Assembly: GCF_018139145.2 (NCBI RefSeq)
Contig: NC_059486.1
Span: 10,106,001 to 10,170,000, forward strand
Source: Gymnogyps californianus
Lineage: Eukaryota > Chordata > Aves > Accipitriformes > Cathartidae
Direction: 5' to 3'
DNA: 64,000 bases
Part shown: positions 13,701 to 26,603 of the stretch, one piece after another
Position numbering within the stretch: position 1 is the stretch's first letter
Layout of the letters: every line of letters begins with the position of its first letter
Made by a program: the position numbers and the translations under genes
The notes under the pieces: generated by a model
Database searches by the model: none
What the model was told of the DNA's origin: nothing
The model's input: the letters and a program-made list of their open reading frames with translations, nothing else

Positions 13701-16208
13701 GCATTGCATTAAGCAGAGGAGAAAGCTACTCTAATACCGCAGTATTAACCCACCACAGTGAACTCTGGAACAGCACAACTTATCTAACACATTAAGGACA
13801 AATTCAGGTTACTAAGCCTAATTAAATCTATTTTAACAGGATTTAGCACCATCTATCTAGAAGTTACCAGTCTCGATTTAAATTTGTCTAGAGCCTGCAC
13901 CAATGCTATATAAGTCACTGAGAATATTACTGTGCACTTTGGTGGTATTTGGATCAGGCTGATCTGCAGACAGATGCACACCATGACATCAACATAACAA
14001 ATGGCAAAATACATATTTCTGCAGCCATCCTATTATCTGGCAGCTGTTCCATTAGCATCTTTCTGAACCTACAAGACTGCCACCCAGTTAATGGCTCATA
14101 ATGCAGATATATAATTGTTGACTGTTTCCTGCTAAGCAAAGTAATCTCTATGCTCTATTCACAATTATTTAACTCTTCACTTTGCATTTCTGGAATACAG
14201 TTCAGAGCCCAAAAAGGAGGATTCAGCATCTTCCTTTTATTCAGTGTTAAATATCCTGCCTGCTGCAATGCATATTTATAATCCCTCTAAGCTATTTTAG
14301 AGATAATTGTTTTGGATCTGTCCTAAACGTTAGGGATATTTTTTACTGTGCCTTAATTTGTACTGATGTTGTGTTGATCAAATTTTCCTTTTATTTTAAA
14401 TCAGTGTAAAAACTAGGATATACTAGTTTTCTCCTCTATTGATAACTGCTACAGAAGATAAGCTGTCTAGCATAAGGAAAGACTCTGAAGGAAAGTATCA
14501 AAAGGCTAGAGAGAGCAAAATCCAGAAGAGTTGTTTTGCCAAATGGGTTCACAAGAGAAAGAAACACAAAACATACTGTGTGGCCTGACGTTTTCATTAG
14601 CTGTGAAAGTTCCAATGCAAGTTAATCTGTAGTTTCCTGTTAGAGTGTAGGCCACAGCCATCATTTTTTGCCAAGAAAAGTTGTGTTTAAAAAAATTGTA
14701 ATGGTGCTTTCTAAAGTGAATCATCTCAATCACTTTGGAAAAGAAAATAAAGCCGTCCCTAAAGAAGGTGGAGTACAGATGAGTGCAGGTACTGTTCAGT
14801 TCACTACTGCCTTCCTTTGCTCTCCTTTGCGTCTGCAGCTTGTAACTCTGCACCTTGAACTTCCCTCTGTCAGGAGAGGTTCTCTGTCAGGAAGAACTTC
14901 AGAAATTAAAATCACATCCCTAGAGAGATAACTCCATACAAAGCAGTATAGTCCACTGATATACTAGTACAGAGCATAATGATTAGAAATACAGAACATT
15001 CCTGCTGGTCTTTATTGTAATTTGCTTTTTATATAAACTGGAATGTAACCATTAATGAATGGAAGTGTGGGGTTTGAACGTAAAAGACACAATAGCTGCC
15101 CTGGTTTTTCTCACTGAGGGCTTTTTCCTTTGTTTGTCTCTTGCAATTGGATATAATTGGAAGTCTACTATTCTGCAGACCCTGCAAAAGAGGAGCATGC
15201 ATGTACATTCCCTTCTCAGGAAGAAAACTATTGAACAAGTTCAAAACCTGACATTTTTGTCTGGATTTTGTGCAGTGTCCTTTCTTTCTAACATAGCATA
15301 GCAGAAAGCTTGTGTTTTAAATTTGCTGTCAAAAACTGACAAGAATTATTGGAATTAGGGATGACATACAGCTTGTGCACCTGCTTAAATCTCCTCTGTA
15401 GGGACCAGTCCTTGTTTGATCAGTGGTTAATTTTTCACTGCTGTATCAGCCTTGTACACTCACAGAGTGTGCATTATAGTAATATTTGCACACTGTTGGA
15501 TTCAAAACCAAAGTGGCTGTTGTCTCTGCAATTCATGTAACTTTTTTGAATGATTTCCCACATAAAACATGTTCAGAAATCCCTGAAGGTTTCTATAACA
15601 ACAGAGATGAGTTCAGGACTCAGAAAGTAAATGGTCATTGAAATGATTGAAAGAAGCTTATTTCAGCAGGTGTATTTCCATAGTGGTGAAAGTCCAGTAC
15701 ATACAAATTGAATTAATTTCAATTAGTTCAGGGCAACGCCAGCTCTGCTAAAGCAAATGCCCAAGTTTTGCTTCTGAAAGCTCCGTCTCTCATAGGAACA
15801 CTTGTATAGCACATGCTCTTAAGTGTCTCCCTGACATCTTGCTTAATCATTTAATGATTTATGTTCTTTGCATTGACCTCATGACTTCATCTTTAGGTGC
15901 TTTATAATAAGACATGATGTGATACAGTGCGAGTACTGTAACATTAGGGGATGGTGATGAGGAAAGAAAATTGACTACTCATTTGTGCAGTGTCAACTTT
16001 CTGTTTGTCTCAGAATTCAATTCAATATATCACCATTCTTGCTGCTTTGTACTACAAAATAATAAAAATAATAAAAATTAAATGGTTGGCTCTGTTTTCC
16101 AGGACACTGGATTTAGATTTTGATTCAGTAAGTTGATTCCCTATTTAGCAGAGCACGTGCTTACATCGTCTTGACATTTATTATGGAAAAAAGCTTGGCC
16201 CAGAGATA
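7736..16208. other. gene-free AT-rich stretch with low-complexity spots
   Basis: No exon, RNA gene or recognised transposon found. An A-rich low-complexity segment lies at 12260-12288. Overlapping open frames on opposite strands near 14506-14931 (115 and 87 codons) have no recognisable content and look like chance. The block 13420-14140 has the dense AT-rich motif texture of a possible conserved element (inference). Confidence 0.5.
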
Positions 16209-16500
16209 AAGGCACTAGCTTGAGGCTTGTGAAGACACATTTCCTTGTTCTGTTGGTTCTGTCATAGTATTTGTATGTGACCTTGAACAAATCAGACTGT
16301 TTTGAAGAATAATTTAGTATCCCAGCTTCATTTACTGAAATGTGTGCTCTGAAGATCTTCTTAAAAATGTTGTGGTCAGTCTTTCTGTGCCCCAGTGCTC
16401 AATTTGTGAAAGAAAAATAGTAGCACTGCCTTATTGGTCTTCTGTCACAGATGCAGTAGTAACTATGAGTTACTCAAATACTAGGGTAATGAGTGCTTGA
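16209..16500 (+). repeat. MIR-like SINE with an internal interruption
   Basis: The sense MIR landmarks appear in order. TATGTGACCTTGAACAAATCA at 16274-16294 corresponds to the conserved GTGTGACCTTGGGCAAGT core. CTGTGCCCCAGTGCTCAATT at 16385-16404 corresponds to CTGTGCCTCAGTTTCCTCAT. ATAGTAGCACTGCCTTATT and a TGAGTTACTCAAATACTAGG tail follow. In the consensus the first two blocks are about 10-15 bp apart. Here about 85 bp of unrelated sequence (roughly 16298-16380) separates them, so the element was probably split by an insertion or has diverged locally. The family assignment is by eye. Confidence 0.6.
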
Positions 16501-19500
16501 GAGATTTCTTTCTAGGTATCTTGGGCTTAAGTATGTTTTCAAGTATGCTACTGGAAGGGAACCCAAAGCTGGAAAATTTGTAAAACAATTCCTCCTAATT
16601 TTCAGGATAACTTCATTAAAATAAAATGTACACTCCTTAGAAGACACTTATATTAAAAGTTTCAGTCTTCTATCTTCTGAATTCAAGCTTCTGTGGATGT
16701 CTAGAGCTCAATTAGTTATGCCGTGGGATCTGTTTTGGGGAAACAAAACGAGTCACTTAACCCGACTTTGCTGAACAAGTCCAATGGTAATGTTTCATGT
16801 GCAGTATTTAAACTGGTCTGTTGGTGAAAATGGGAAGAGATGCCTTTATATTATATTTTTTCTTTCTGCAGTTAGTGGGTTTAAAAGAATTCATATATTA
16901 TTACTGACTTATTTTTATGTCACTGCATGTGTGTAAAAAGATCATGTTTGTCAGGAGAACTTCATATTGGGATTTGTGGAAAAAAATGAAAAATACTAAA
17001 TATAATAAATAGAAATTCACAGCAAACTAAAAATTACCTGAGAATTTGGGCTAAACTCTGTAAATTGTGCTAGAAAAAATGGGATGGTAATGTCAAAATG
17101 TGAAAGCACTACATTTTTTATGTTTTGTTCATATTTCATTTCAAAAACACCGAAAAGTTACCTTTTTGAAATAAAATTTCTGGAGATGCCTTGTATTTTC
17201 AAAGGGAGTTGCATTCACTATTTTTATAATTGAACTTGAATCAGTAGCTCTTCACTGATGTGTTTGTAAAATGTTCTGGCACAAATAGTTTGATAATCCT
17301 GATATTTCCCTGAGTTCAGCATTTACAGAACACAATTTTTTAGTAAAGGTTGAAGTATTTCAGCTTTTCCTTATGGTCTTCTTTTTGAAAAATGGATTTG
17401 AAGTAACTATGGTATGGTAAAAGCTATGGTAGGAATTTAGATCATTCTCACCTGCTGAAGAGGAATGATAGCATCCAGTTTGCATGCAGGCATGTAACTT
17501 GGTAACTAACACTATGTAAGACTTGTTAGAACTCTAATATAAAGCCAGCTGATGCACATGGGAAGATAAGAACGTGTAGCCTATCACAGGTGAAACAATA
17601 AATAACATAAATTGAAGAACTGTAATTATTTTAAGCAATAAATTAAAGCTGCCCATTAAAAGCATTGTGAAATATAATGTTATTTCAAATCAGAACAGGT
17701 TTCTCATGCCATAATTTTAGTTAGGTTGGAGAATTTCAGCCTATCCTTAATATTGATCATTGAGTAATTAAAGATGGATATATCATTAGACTTAACAGTT
17801 TTTCAATAAAAAGGTAGTTAATTCAGTGTACAGAAACTGAATATCTTCTCACTTTGAATTAAGGTCATTGGTAAAACCCTGGTTTGCTATCAAATGCAAA
17901 TAGACTTCCTACTTCACAAAAGGCTAGTATGGAAGATACCAGCTCTCTGTCTAGGTATCTCTGCAACAATTTTATGGAAAAAACCATTTTGTTTCACTTA
18001 ATTTTATCAGTTACAATATTTTGTTTCCGTACTTGAAAATGAGTCTCTATACTATTGGTGTTTTTCCCACAGAAAAACAAAGATGTAATGCTGTACATAC
18101 AATGTTATGTTAGTTCTGTTTCCAACATGTAATTGGGTGAATGATTTAAATAACATCTCCCAGTGAGAGCAGAAATAAGTAGGCCAACACACACACAATT
18201 TTCTTTTTTTACTGTGTATAAGTGGATCCGTCATTGAAATGACGAGATTTGCTTTAGTGCAAAGAGAAGAATATGTTGAATTTTAGTATAGTGATTGCAT
18301 GGATTTTTGGTAAATATTTGAATTGGATTACTGGTCAACTGTATGACTATACTGTGAAGAACAAGACAATGTTTAAAGTACACTTATTTTGGGGTTAATG
18401 TTACATTAGTCAGAGTCTTCCAGAATGGCAAATTGGCACTTTCTGATCTTAGTTTACACGTTTTGCTCAAGAACCTTCCTGCCTACCTGTGGGTTTTGAT
18501 TCCCAGCTCTGGAGGCATACTGTGCATCTGTACCACATTTGGAATATCTGAGGAGCTGCAGTTCTGTTTGGACTTCATCTTTATTTAGCTACCATCTAGC
18601 TGGATTCAAAAGTGTTTTGGGAAGTGTTTACTAGAGGGATGCCCATTGGATTTTTTTAGACTTATAGCCAGTGATATGGATGAATTGTCTAACACAATGC
18701 TTGCATGGTCCTTCCTCTCTCACAGCTCCACCAGTAATAGGCTTTTCAGGCTGTGAACCTGCCACACACATCAGTTGTGATTTTTTTTGCTATGATTAAA
18801 TGAACAGTGGAATGGAAAGTAGGATGGATGTTCATGTGAGAGCTGGGTATAGGGCAGAGGTAGAGGTGGGGTTGTTCTCCATGGCCATTCCTCCGCCACT
18901 CCACCAAAAGACAGCTCTTACAAAGCTTATGTATCCTCATAGTGATCAATAGCGTTGTTTCAAGCCAAAGTACCCAAGACTACTTCCAAATAATGACAGC
19001 TCTGATGCGCATAACTTAATTTTGATCATTATCTCTGGGATGAATCTTAATGTAACTGCTGTGGTATTCAATTGTGCAGCTAACGGAAGCCTCCAAGAAA
19101 GAAATAAGCTGTGGTATAAATGTTTAAACAGTTGTACAGGTGTTACACTATTTTTTCAGCTAAATTTCTCTTTGTAAATGTCTGAGTTCTGTAACTGAAG
19201 CAGGCTTAGTTGAAGAAGCAGTGCTTTAAATTCCTCATCAGCTGCACTTGTCTAGAAGGCACCAGTGCCTGAGACACAGAAGCATTTCTTAATTAAATTG
19301 AAAACAATCTTCCACTTTCCTCCTTTGCACTTGTCTGTTGAGCAACAAATCTCACTCATGTAGTTTCTTTCCATGTGGCTATGGTAAATCTAACAGCCTC
19401 TTAAGAAGAAGCAGTTTATCTTGTTTGGCTTTAAAGATTACAAAACTTAAAATATAATTCAGTTCATGCAGGAGCCAGTCTGGGTACGTCTTTTTCATTT

Positions 19501-21631
19501 TTCATTATTATTCATTGTTGTGAAGTTATGACTTGGGAAACATGAGAAAGGGAAGAAAAGTAATGATTTTTTTCCTTCAGTGCTGAGGAGGTGGGGAGAA
19601 AAAGATGCTTGCATTGTCTATCAAATAATGTTTGGGAGCAAAAATTTCAGTTCTGACATTTCAGTTTGCAGGGATATGTATAAAGCAGACACTTGTTATT
19701 AAAAATCAGATCTAGATTTTATGAGTTAAGATGATCTAGAAATTAATGTTTTAACTGGTACCGATTTTTTTTTTCACCTGGCTGACTTATGATTTTCAAA
19801 GTAGTAGCATTTCTCTTTTTGCACTAAGGTTGTGTGTCTCTTCTGTATGCCTTGACTGAATCAGTGTCCCAGAAAAGCATTAAAGGGCTACTGCATAGCT
19901 GGAGGGTCACTTTTGAGAAAGATGAATGACGAGATCATTACAAAACACCCATGGCTTTTCACAAGAATAGGAGACATCTGGAGATCTAGTTCCACCTTGT
20001 ATATTGCTTTTAGCCAATGGATATTTTTCACAGCCTGTCAGTAGTATACAGAGAGTGCAGTATGGGAGCAAATTATTGCTGTGTCTTGCTTTATCTTGAT
20101 GCTTTCAAGGATACAAAATGTCCATTCTCTCTACTTTTCTTTCTGACTTTTTACTTTCTAACAATAAAAAGACCACAATATCTTTATTTTTAAAGGATGT
20201 CTGTACTGTACTTGCTTGCTTGAATCATTCCTTGAGGCTCCAGTAGACCTGAATTAAACCTCTCCTAGACCACAGCTATTCTGACCCCTAAATACATTTA
20301 AAGGTCCAGGCATGCAGTGCACTGAAATCCATCCAGACTGCACTTTTGCATGACCAGCAAAATTTCCCCAGTCTCAGGGCAAGCAAGAGAGACATGTAAT
20401 GTTAAAAATAAAATGCAAATGCCTGAGTTATTTGAATATAATCACTTTATTAATTTAACTGTCTAACAGATACTGATGACAGTCTAATAATAAGGTCCAA
20501 AATGTTCTTTCTCATTAAAGGAGTTAATGAACTCACACATCTTAAGAATTTCATTTTAATTAATTAGCAATAATTTATATGAGAGAGAGAAGTGCCAAAA
20601 AAATATTCCTATTGAGGAGTGGAAAATTGGTAAATCTGTTAATGAGGGATGCCGGGTGCCACAACTTTCATGAAAAGATTCCTACAGTTCTCTGATTCAT
20701 GTGTAGAAAGTCACTGAGTGGCTGGATATTTTCAAAATTTCAGCACTGTAGGCATTCCCACTCATTGCTATTGTATGTGCTAAATAGTATGTAATCCCTA
20801 TAGCAGGCACAACAAACATTTGCTTCAAGACAAAAAATCTGTCCCTACATATAGGTAGGGTATTAAAATGTCATAAAGATTTGTTAGTAATATAGCTTTT
20901 AATTTCTCCATAATATCAAAAAGTAGAAAAATTGAACACAAATGTTTTCCTTGAATTGTGAAGTGTGGTTCCTCTTTTGAACTCTAGCTCCTTCAAAAAT
21001 TAAATTTCAAAAGTTGCACTTCAGAAGCACTCATTTTATATCTATTCATGCTCTCTATTTCTGTAAAACAAAGATGCTTTTGCCATTACAGTGTGTTACG
21101 GTGGTTTTTTCATCTTTCAGGAGTTAACAAACAGTACAATGGAAGTAGTAAGCACATTGCTCGAAGGAAGCAATTTCAGTTCTGAAAGTTTCCTGATATT
21201 TTACACCCAGAATGAACTTTCATGACTGACTTAAAATGAGTAAGCTATATCATTTTGTTTTACGCTTCATTGGGTTAATTTCCTTTGGCTGTCATGCCCA
21301 GATTTCAGTGTATATTGGCTTCAGAAGCTTGTTAATGATAAAAATAACTAACTTGAAACTGCGGAAACCATGATTGATATGTAAAAAGATAAGCCTTAAA
21401 CCTGCAGAAAATGCTGAAAGAGGTAAGTTAGGAGTGAGTGGTAAGCAAGCAGACATTTTCTAGAATTGGAATTAGTATGCAAAGTTATTTTAGGCATATT
21501 AACATAGTTAGAATAGTACCTAAGGAGTCTTTACTGTTATTACAACCTTTTTTATATTGCATGCTGTAGGTACACTTCAGGAAATAAAATTCCAGCTGTA
21601 ATTTGAATGGACCAGAGAGCAGGGGACTAAC
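16501..21631. other. gene-free AT-rich unique sequence
   Basis: I see no coding exon, RNA gene, microsatellite of note or recognisable transposon. Open frames are all short. An ATGCAAAT octamer near 20414 lies in an AT-rich block with TAATTAATTA near 20560, which is possible regulatory texture only. Confidence 0.5.
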
Positions 21632-21736
21632 CAGAGAGAAAGAACCAATGACTTTTCTAAGATCAACCAGCAGCTCAACGACACAGGTAGGAACAGCATG
21701 TTTTGCACTCCTGTACTCTGATGGGTACACTACACA
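21632..21736 (-). repeat. MIR-like ancient SINE fragment
   Basis: On the plus strand the order of degenerate landmarks matches the MIR reverse complement. AATGACTTTTCTAAGATCAA corresponds to AGTGACTTGCCCAAGGTCAC, followed by CAGCAGCTCAACGACACAGG in place of CAGCAAGTCAGTGGCAGAGC. A GCACTCCTGTACTCTGATGG stretch then matches the 5' end of the SINE in position. The element is on the minus strand. A 148-codon open frame on the minus strand (21485-21931) runs straight through it, so that frame is best explained as chance over a repeat. Confidence 0.55.
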
Positions 21737-22734
21737 ACTTTCAGACAGTGTTTTATTTTGAGCAGTAGCTGTTTCAGAATTGTTTTTTACTTTTCCCTGA
21801 TCTTTCTGAACCTGGAAATTATGCGGTAACCAATATGTTGGGCAGGTTTGCTGTCTGTGCAACTCAGATTGAAAGTGTGTCTGTGTGTAGGTGTGTTGTG
21901 TGTTTGATGAGAAAGTGTTGCCTTTGTACATCAGGACTGAATGTTAATTTGACTGAAAATTGTTCTTTGTCAACACACGTGGAAAGAAACCAAAAGGAAA
22001 ACTTAGTGATAAATGCCCACAAGTTGAACATAAATTATCTGTTAGGGGTAAACTCCATTTGTAATTATTTTTACTGTCGCTAAAGCATGCATGCTATATA
22101 TATATGCTTTTATTTTCAGAGACTAAAGCTTTCTTTGATTAAATATTTACAGATCAGTATAGCTTCCAAAGGCTTTTAGCCTCGTGCTAAGATAATATAC
22201 AAGTATGCAAGCAAAGAAAACTTCAGTGCAGACACACCTCAAAAAAGAGTAATAGGATACAGTTACAAAAGAAGTTCTGTTATCCTAAATTGGTATGTGG
22301 TCAACAAGGTAGGGTTATAGGCTGGAAATGAGAAGACTTGCTTTTCCTTCTAATCTGCTTGCTTCATTGTTGAGCAGACAGTGTAATGGATTAAAAGCTC
22401 TTCTGAGCAAAACCTCCTTCATTCTCTGTATTTGTGTGTATAAACACACATTATATTGTTCATCACCTTTTTGCTTATGGCCTGTTGATCCGACCATTAC
22501 AATAACAACAAAAGACAGGAAGGATTGTGTAAGCTTTTAGGCAGAAACTGCATGGTAAGGGTGAAAGCAAGTAACTAAAAGTGTAGAGTCACAGTTCGAA
22601 CATTCAATCCTGTGTTCTAATAACATTCCTGGTGCAGCCTTAGAAGAAAAGACTGCCAATGAGTCTTCACATAGGGTTGGGGTATTTGTGCTTTCTTTGT
22701 TGTGATGTTGAGCAATCAGCACTGCAATTTTTTT

Positions 22735-22782
22735 CTTTTCCATTCTAAATGGAAGCGATGAACTTTTCCATTCTAAATGGAA
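22735..22782. repeat. 28-bp-period direct repeat containing a small inverted repeat
   Basis: The 20-mer CTTTTCCATTCTAAATGGAA occurs twice without mismatch, at 22735-22754 and 22763-22782, with 8 bp between. Each copy contains TTCCAT and ATGGAA arms around a 5-bp TCTAA centre. It is directly visible and likely arose by replication slippage or a short duplication. Confidence 0.9.
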
Positions 22783-23790
22783 CTAGAGGAAAGCCATGTT
22801 TTTAGTCAGGCAAACATAATTTTAAACATAAGTACGATGTTGAGTTCAATAGCACCGGCCATTTTGATGAATAGAAAAAGCTTAGAGATGGATGACAAAG
22901 CATAATGATGAGTGCTGAAGAATACTTTGCTAACATGCAAGCAGTGATTGGCAAGAGAGTATAAATTGGTGAAACCTGGGCAGATTTTAGCAAATTGAGG
23001 GTGAGCAGTGCCACAAAAGACAGAACACAGTGCCACCTAGCGCCTTCGGCAAAATCAAACTGGATATCCTCAATCGACTTTCAGGTGGGTAGGATTTCTA
23101 AAAAAGAAAATGCATGAAAGTAGTGTTAATATGTTAATGGAAAAATCAGAGAGCTGTATCTTCTGTTAGGAGGCAGGTCTATTCTAACTTCCCAGGAGAG
23201 CCCTTAGCGTGTAACAAACATTCTCAGCTTGAGTGGATCCCTCCTAAGTCCCTTTTTACTGTTGAAATATGGGGTGTCACCTGAGCAAAGTGTATGGTGT
23301 GATTACGTGTCAAATCTCAGCAAACAGTTCATTTCCCAAAGGATGTTAGGCACCACGTGTACATGAAGGCAAACCCCTGCACAGGGTTAACCTCCTGCTG
23401 AAAGGTCAGGTCTGCAAATTTTCCTGAAATCCAGATTGCAAAGTTTAGATTTTATGCAATGTTTTATTAGTCTTTTTTCATTAACTTGATGGAGCATATG
23501 GTTTTTTCAATGAAATTTTGATGTGAATAGAGGGTAATTGTTATGTAAAAATACATTGCAGTATTGTTAGTAGTGTGACATTTGTACTTGGAAACACAGA
23601 CCAAGCCTGCTCTTTGATGAATTGAGTTGCCCTCTGGGCTGTGGAGGGAGCTGGAAGTGACTGTCTGCTTTAATTTCTCAGATGGGTGGAATGAATCCAA
23701 ACCAGAGTGTGGCATATTTGGATTTGTGTACTTATATTTCTATTAAATTAAGTTGCTTTGAATTTTCAAATTTCACATGAATTTTCACAT

Positions 23791-23852
23791 GTCAAATACA
23801 GAGGAAACAGTAGCTCTCATATCAAATACAGAGGAAAAAAAAAATAGCTCAG
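23791..23852. repeat. two-copy tandem duplication, about 30-32 bp
   Basis: Two adjacent copies share TCAAATACAGAGGAAA followed by an A-rich spacer and TAGCTC. The second copy (from 23821) has an expanded A-run. Just before them, a shorter repeat of TTTCACATG occurs twice. It is directly seen, and no function is implied. Confidence 0.85.
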
Positions 23853-26603
23853 CCCTGTGTGTAATTGTTGGGTGATAATATTCACGTGATGATAATGTAA
23901 TAGGACTGGCAGAATGACAACTTCTACGCTTTTCAAATTCAAAGGAAATGAGACAAACTTGATCTGATAAAAGACTGCCAATGTGATTCTTTTTCACTAG
24001 CAACAGAGGAGTATCTCTGTCATCTTGGCAATGGTTAAGGATTAGCAGCAGCTGCACTTATATTAATGGGCCTCAGCTCTCCAGAAATGGGCTAGTCAAA
24101 AGTAAAGTAGTGGAGAATCTCTGCATGTAGTGTGGTGGAGTGGATATGCTTAGAGATGAGTATAAAAGGAAATCCTGACCAAAGACATCTTAGTTTGGAT
24201 GATTAGTATTAGAATCTGTGTGGTCTACTGCCCTTGGATTGTCTGCATTTCAATGCTTTGAAACTTGAGGAAAAAGAATAAAAATTTATAACTTTTCTTT
24301 TTGGGGTTAAGTCTAGCTCAACTAAGAGAGACTATTCTTTATTGTAATGCTGTAGAATTGTAAGCCGTGAGTGATATGTAGTGTTAAAATAAGTGAAATT
24401 CATGTTTTTGAGGAATCTAAAGTGGTTTTGTGTAAACTACACTGCCAAGGGTTTAATTTTATCTTTACTGCTTGTCAGAACCATGGGGGGATGGCGGAGG
24501 TGTTGGAAGTAATAATGGGTAACTTGTGGAAAGTAAACTGCTAAGTTTGGTCTGCTGTGATCCATACAGTCCTGCTATTTGATATCTGTGATATGCATTA
24601 TTCATCAATTTTTGTAAATCCCCAAAGCTTCTTAATCTTAGTGGTGAATGGTGTTTCTACAAAAAAACCTCTTAACCATTTTCTATCCTCCCACTTCAAA
24701 TAACTCAGCTATCCTGTACGAGGGCAGAAACAATATTGTATGATGCTGGGTGATATATCAGACAACATGACTAATGTTTACCAGCTAGTCTAAGGGAATA
24801 GTTCATAAGTAATGAACGGTTTGAAAATTATTTGTTCCAATTGTTTGGTAGATACTTTAGCAACAAATCTAGGGGAAAAAGAACAATAAGGTAGCATAAT
24901 AAAAGGTTATGTGTACCCTTAGTATCAGTCTCCTTAGCTACTTTGTTTAAAATAAACAGTTTTGAAAACTAAAAAGAAAAGGAAAAGAGGAAAACTGCTT
25001 AAGAGAGTTCAGTTTCCCTGAATTCCATTCCTGCCTTGACCGGTTGGAAAAGTAGTGGGATCAGAAGAACTTAAGAGATGTTAATTAATATCCTTTTCAT
25101 ATTGCATGATTTATTGAAATTCATTTTTTGTTCTTGTGACCTTTATCATTCACTTTTTCACCCCATTTGCATTTATCAGAGTTCTCTAGTCAAAGTACAA
25201 AGTGAAAACTGCAGTACTAATCAAAAGTGATCAGATAAAATAGATGTGTATTAAATAGACCAAACGAAAGACTCATCCATCCTGCCTTGAGTGCCAGAGC
25301 CCTGACGCACTCCAAGAGTCTTCCTTTCCTATGCAGTCAGCCCATTGCGTGCTGACAGCCCTTGCTCATGGCACATAGCTCATGGTCTTAAATAAATCAC
25401 AAACTGTAGACAGTTGTCCCTTCAAAGAATCAACTTGACTTCTTTTCATCTATTAGTTGGTTTATATTTCTGAGGGTTTTGACATATCCTGGAGAGTTGT
25501 ATCTACCTTATATTACAAAACTACTGGAATAGCTATATTAATAGATGGACAGTATTGGACTTTATGTAATTGAAAGTAGTACAAGTGTAATGCGTGTCAT
25601 TGGAGGTAGTTTGGCAAATGAAGGGCTTTGCTGGTATCATTTGTGCCTCCAGCCTTTGCAGACAAATAATTACAAGTATGCTGCTTAAGTCAACCGTTGT
25701 GGATTCTTTTATTATAATCCTTTTTCAAGTGGAATCAAGAATTCTAGAGTCTAAAACTGGACAGTATCAGTAAACCACTTGAGTTGAACCTGGACTCTGA
25801 ACTCCTACTCCAAGGCATGTTTTATAACAGTTAAATGCTAATGAGAGTGGACTTGTTATGTTGTATGGTTTCAACTTCTTTTGTACTCTCTGCTACACTG
25901 TTACCTGACTCTGAGCCCTTGTGTTTGTATTTAATATGGATTAAAGCTATTGCATCTATTCCTTAGGAAATACCTGGAGCATGAAAGCTGTTATATTAAA
26001 CTAGTTCATTACCGTATTACATGCATAACTGCATAAACATCCATTTGGTCCTTGCTTTGATCACCTCTGATCTTGGCTGTTACTGCTACTGACTTCTACA
26101 AGCCTTTTTTTCCCTTGTATGTTTTTTAATTCTAATGTGAAGTTGTCAAAAGCAGGTTCTGTTCACTTCCCATGATAATGGCTTGCCTATTTTTTTTAAT
26201 AGTTTTGAACTTAAATCAGTTCTATTGGGGCATTTTAACACCAGTGTTGAAAAAGCATTGATGTGCCAGCAGTGTTTTGCTGCTGCTATCTGTGTTTCAC
26301 CTGGAAAAGCACCTTGATCTGTCACTGAATGGCACTGCATAAATGTAATATAGTATTATTTATTTATTATCATAGCACCACACTGAGAAGCTACCTCTCA
26401 AATACATCAGTAACTGATCTACCTTGGCACATTTGTCATTCCAATTTTCTTTGCATTCTCTCCCTGTGTATTTTCTTTACTTATGGCTCCTTGGAACATT
26501 GCTATGGTCTTTCTCTAGAATTAGACACTAACAGTTTGTATCAAATCTACCTGTTTCAGCCCTTTGGGTCATTCATTAATTTTTATTTTTTTTCAGTGCT
26601 TAG

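Larger units (their letters stand above)
21737..26603. other. gene-free AT-rich stretch with two small local duplications
   Basis: No exon or transposon is recognised. The stretch contains the 28-bp-period repeat at 22735-22782 and the 30-32 bp tandem duplication at 23791-23852, which have their own entries. Confidence 0.5.

Noticed and set aside
14506..14931. 115- and 87-codon open frames on opposite strands
   Set aside because: They overlap each other, have no recognisable content, and have no splice or promoter context.
15059..15301. 80-codon plus-strand frame with a membrane-like segment
   Set aside because: The opposite strand is also open (15029-15244), and T-rich sequence gives hydrophobic residues by default. 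No homology recognised.
21485..21931. 148-codon open frame on the minus strand
   Set aside because: It runs through a MIR-like SINE, and the translation shows no recognisable domain or coding texture. Best explained as chance.
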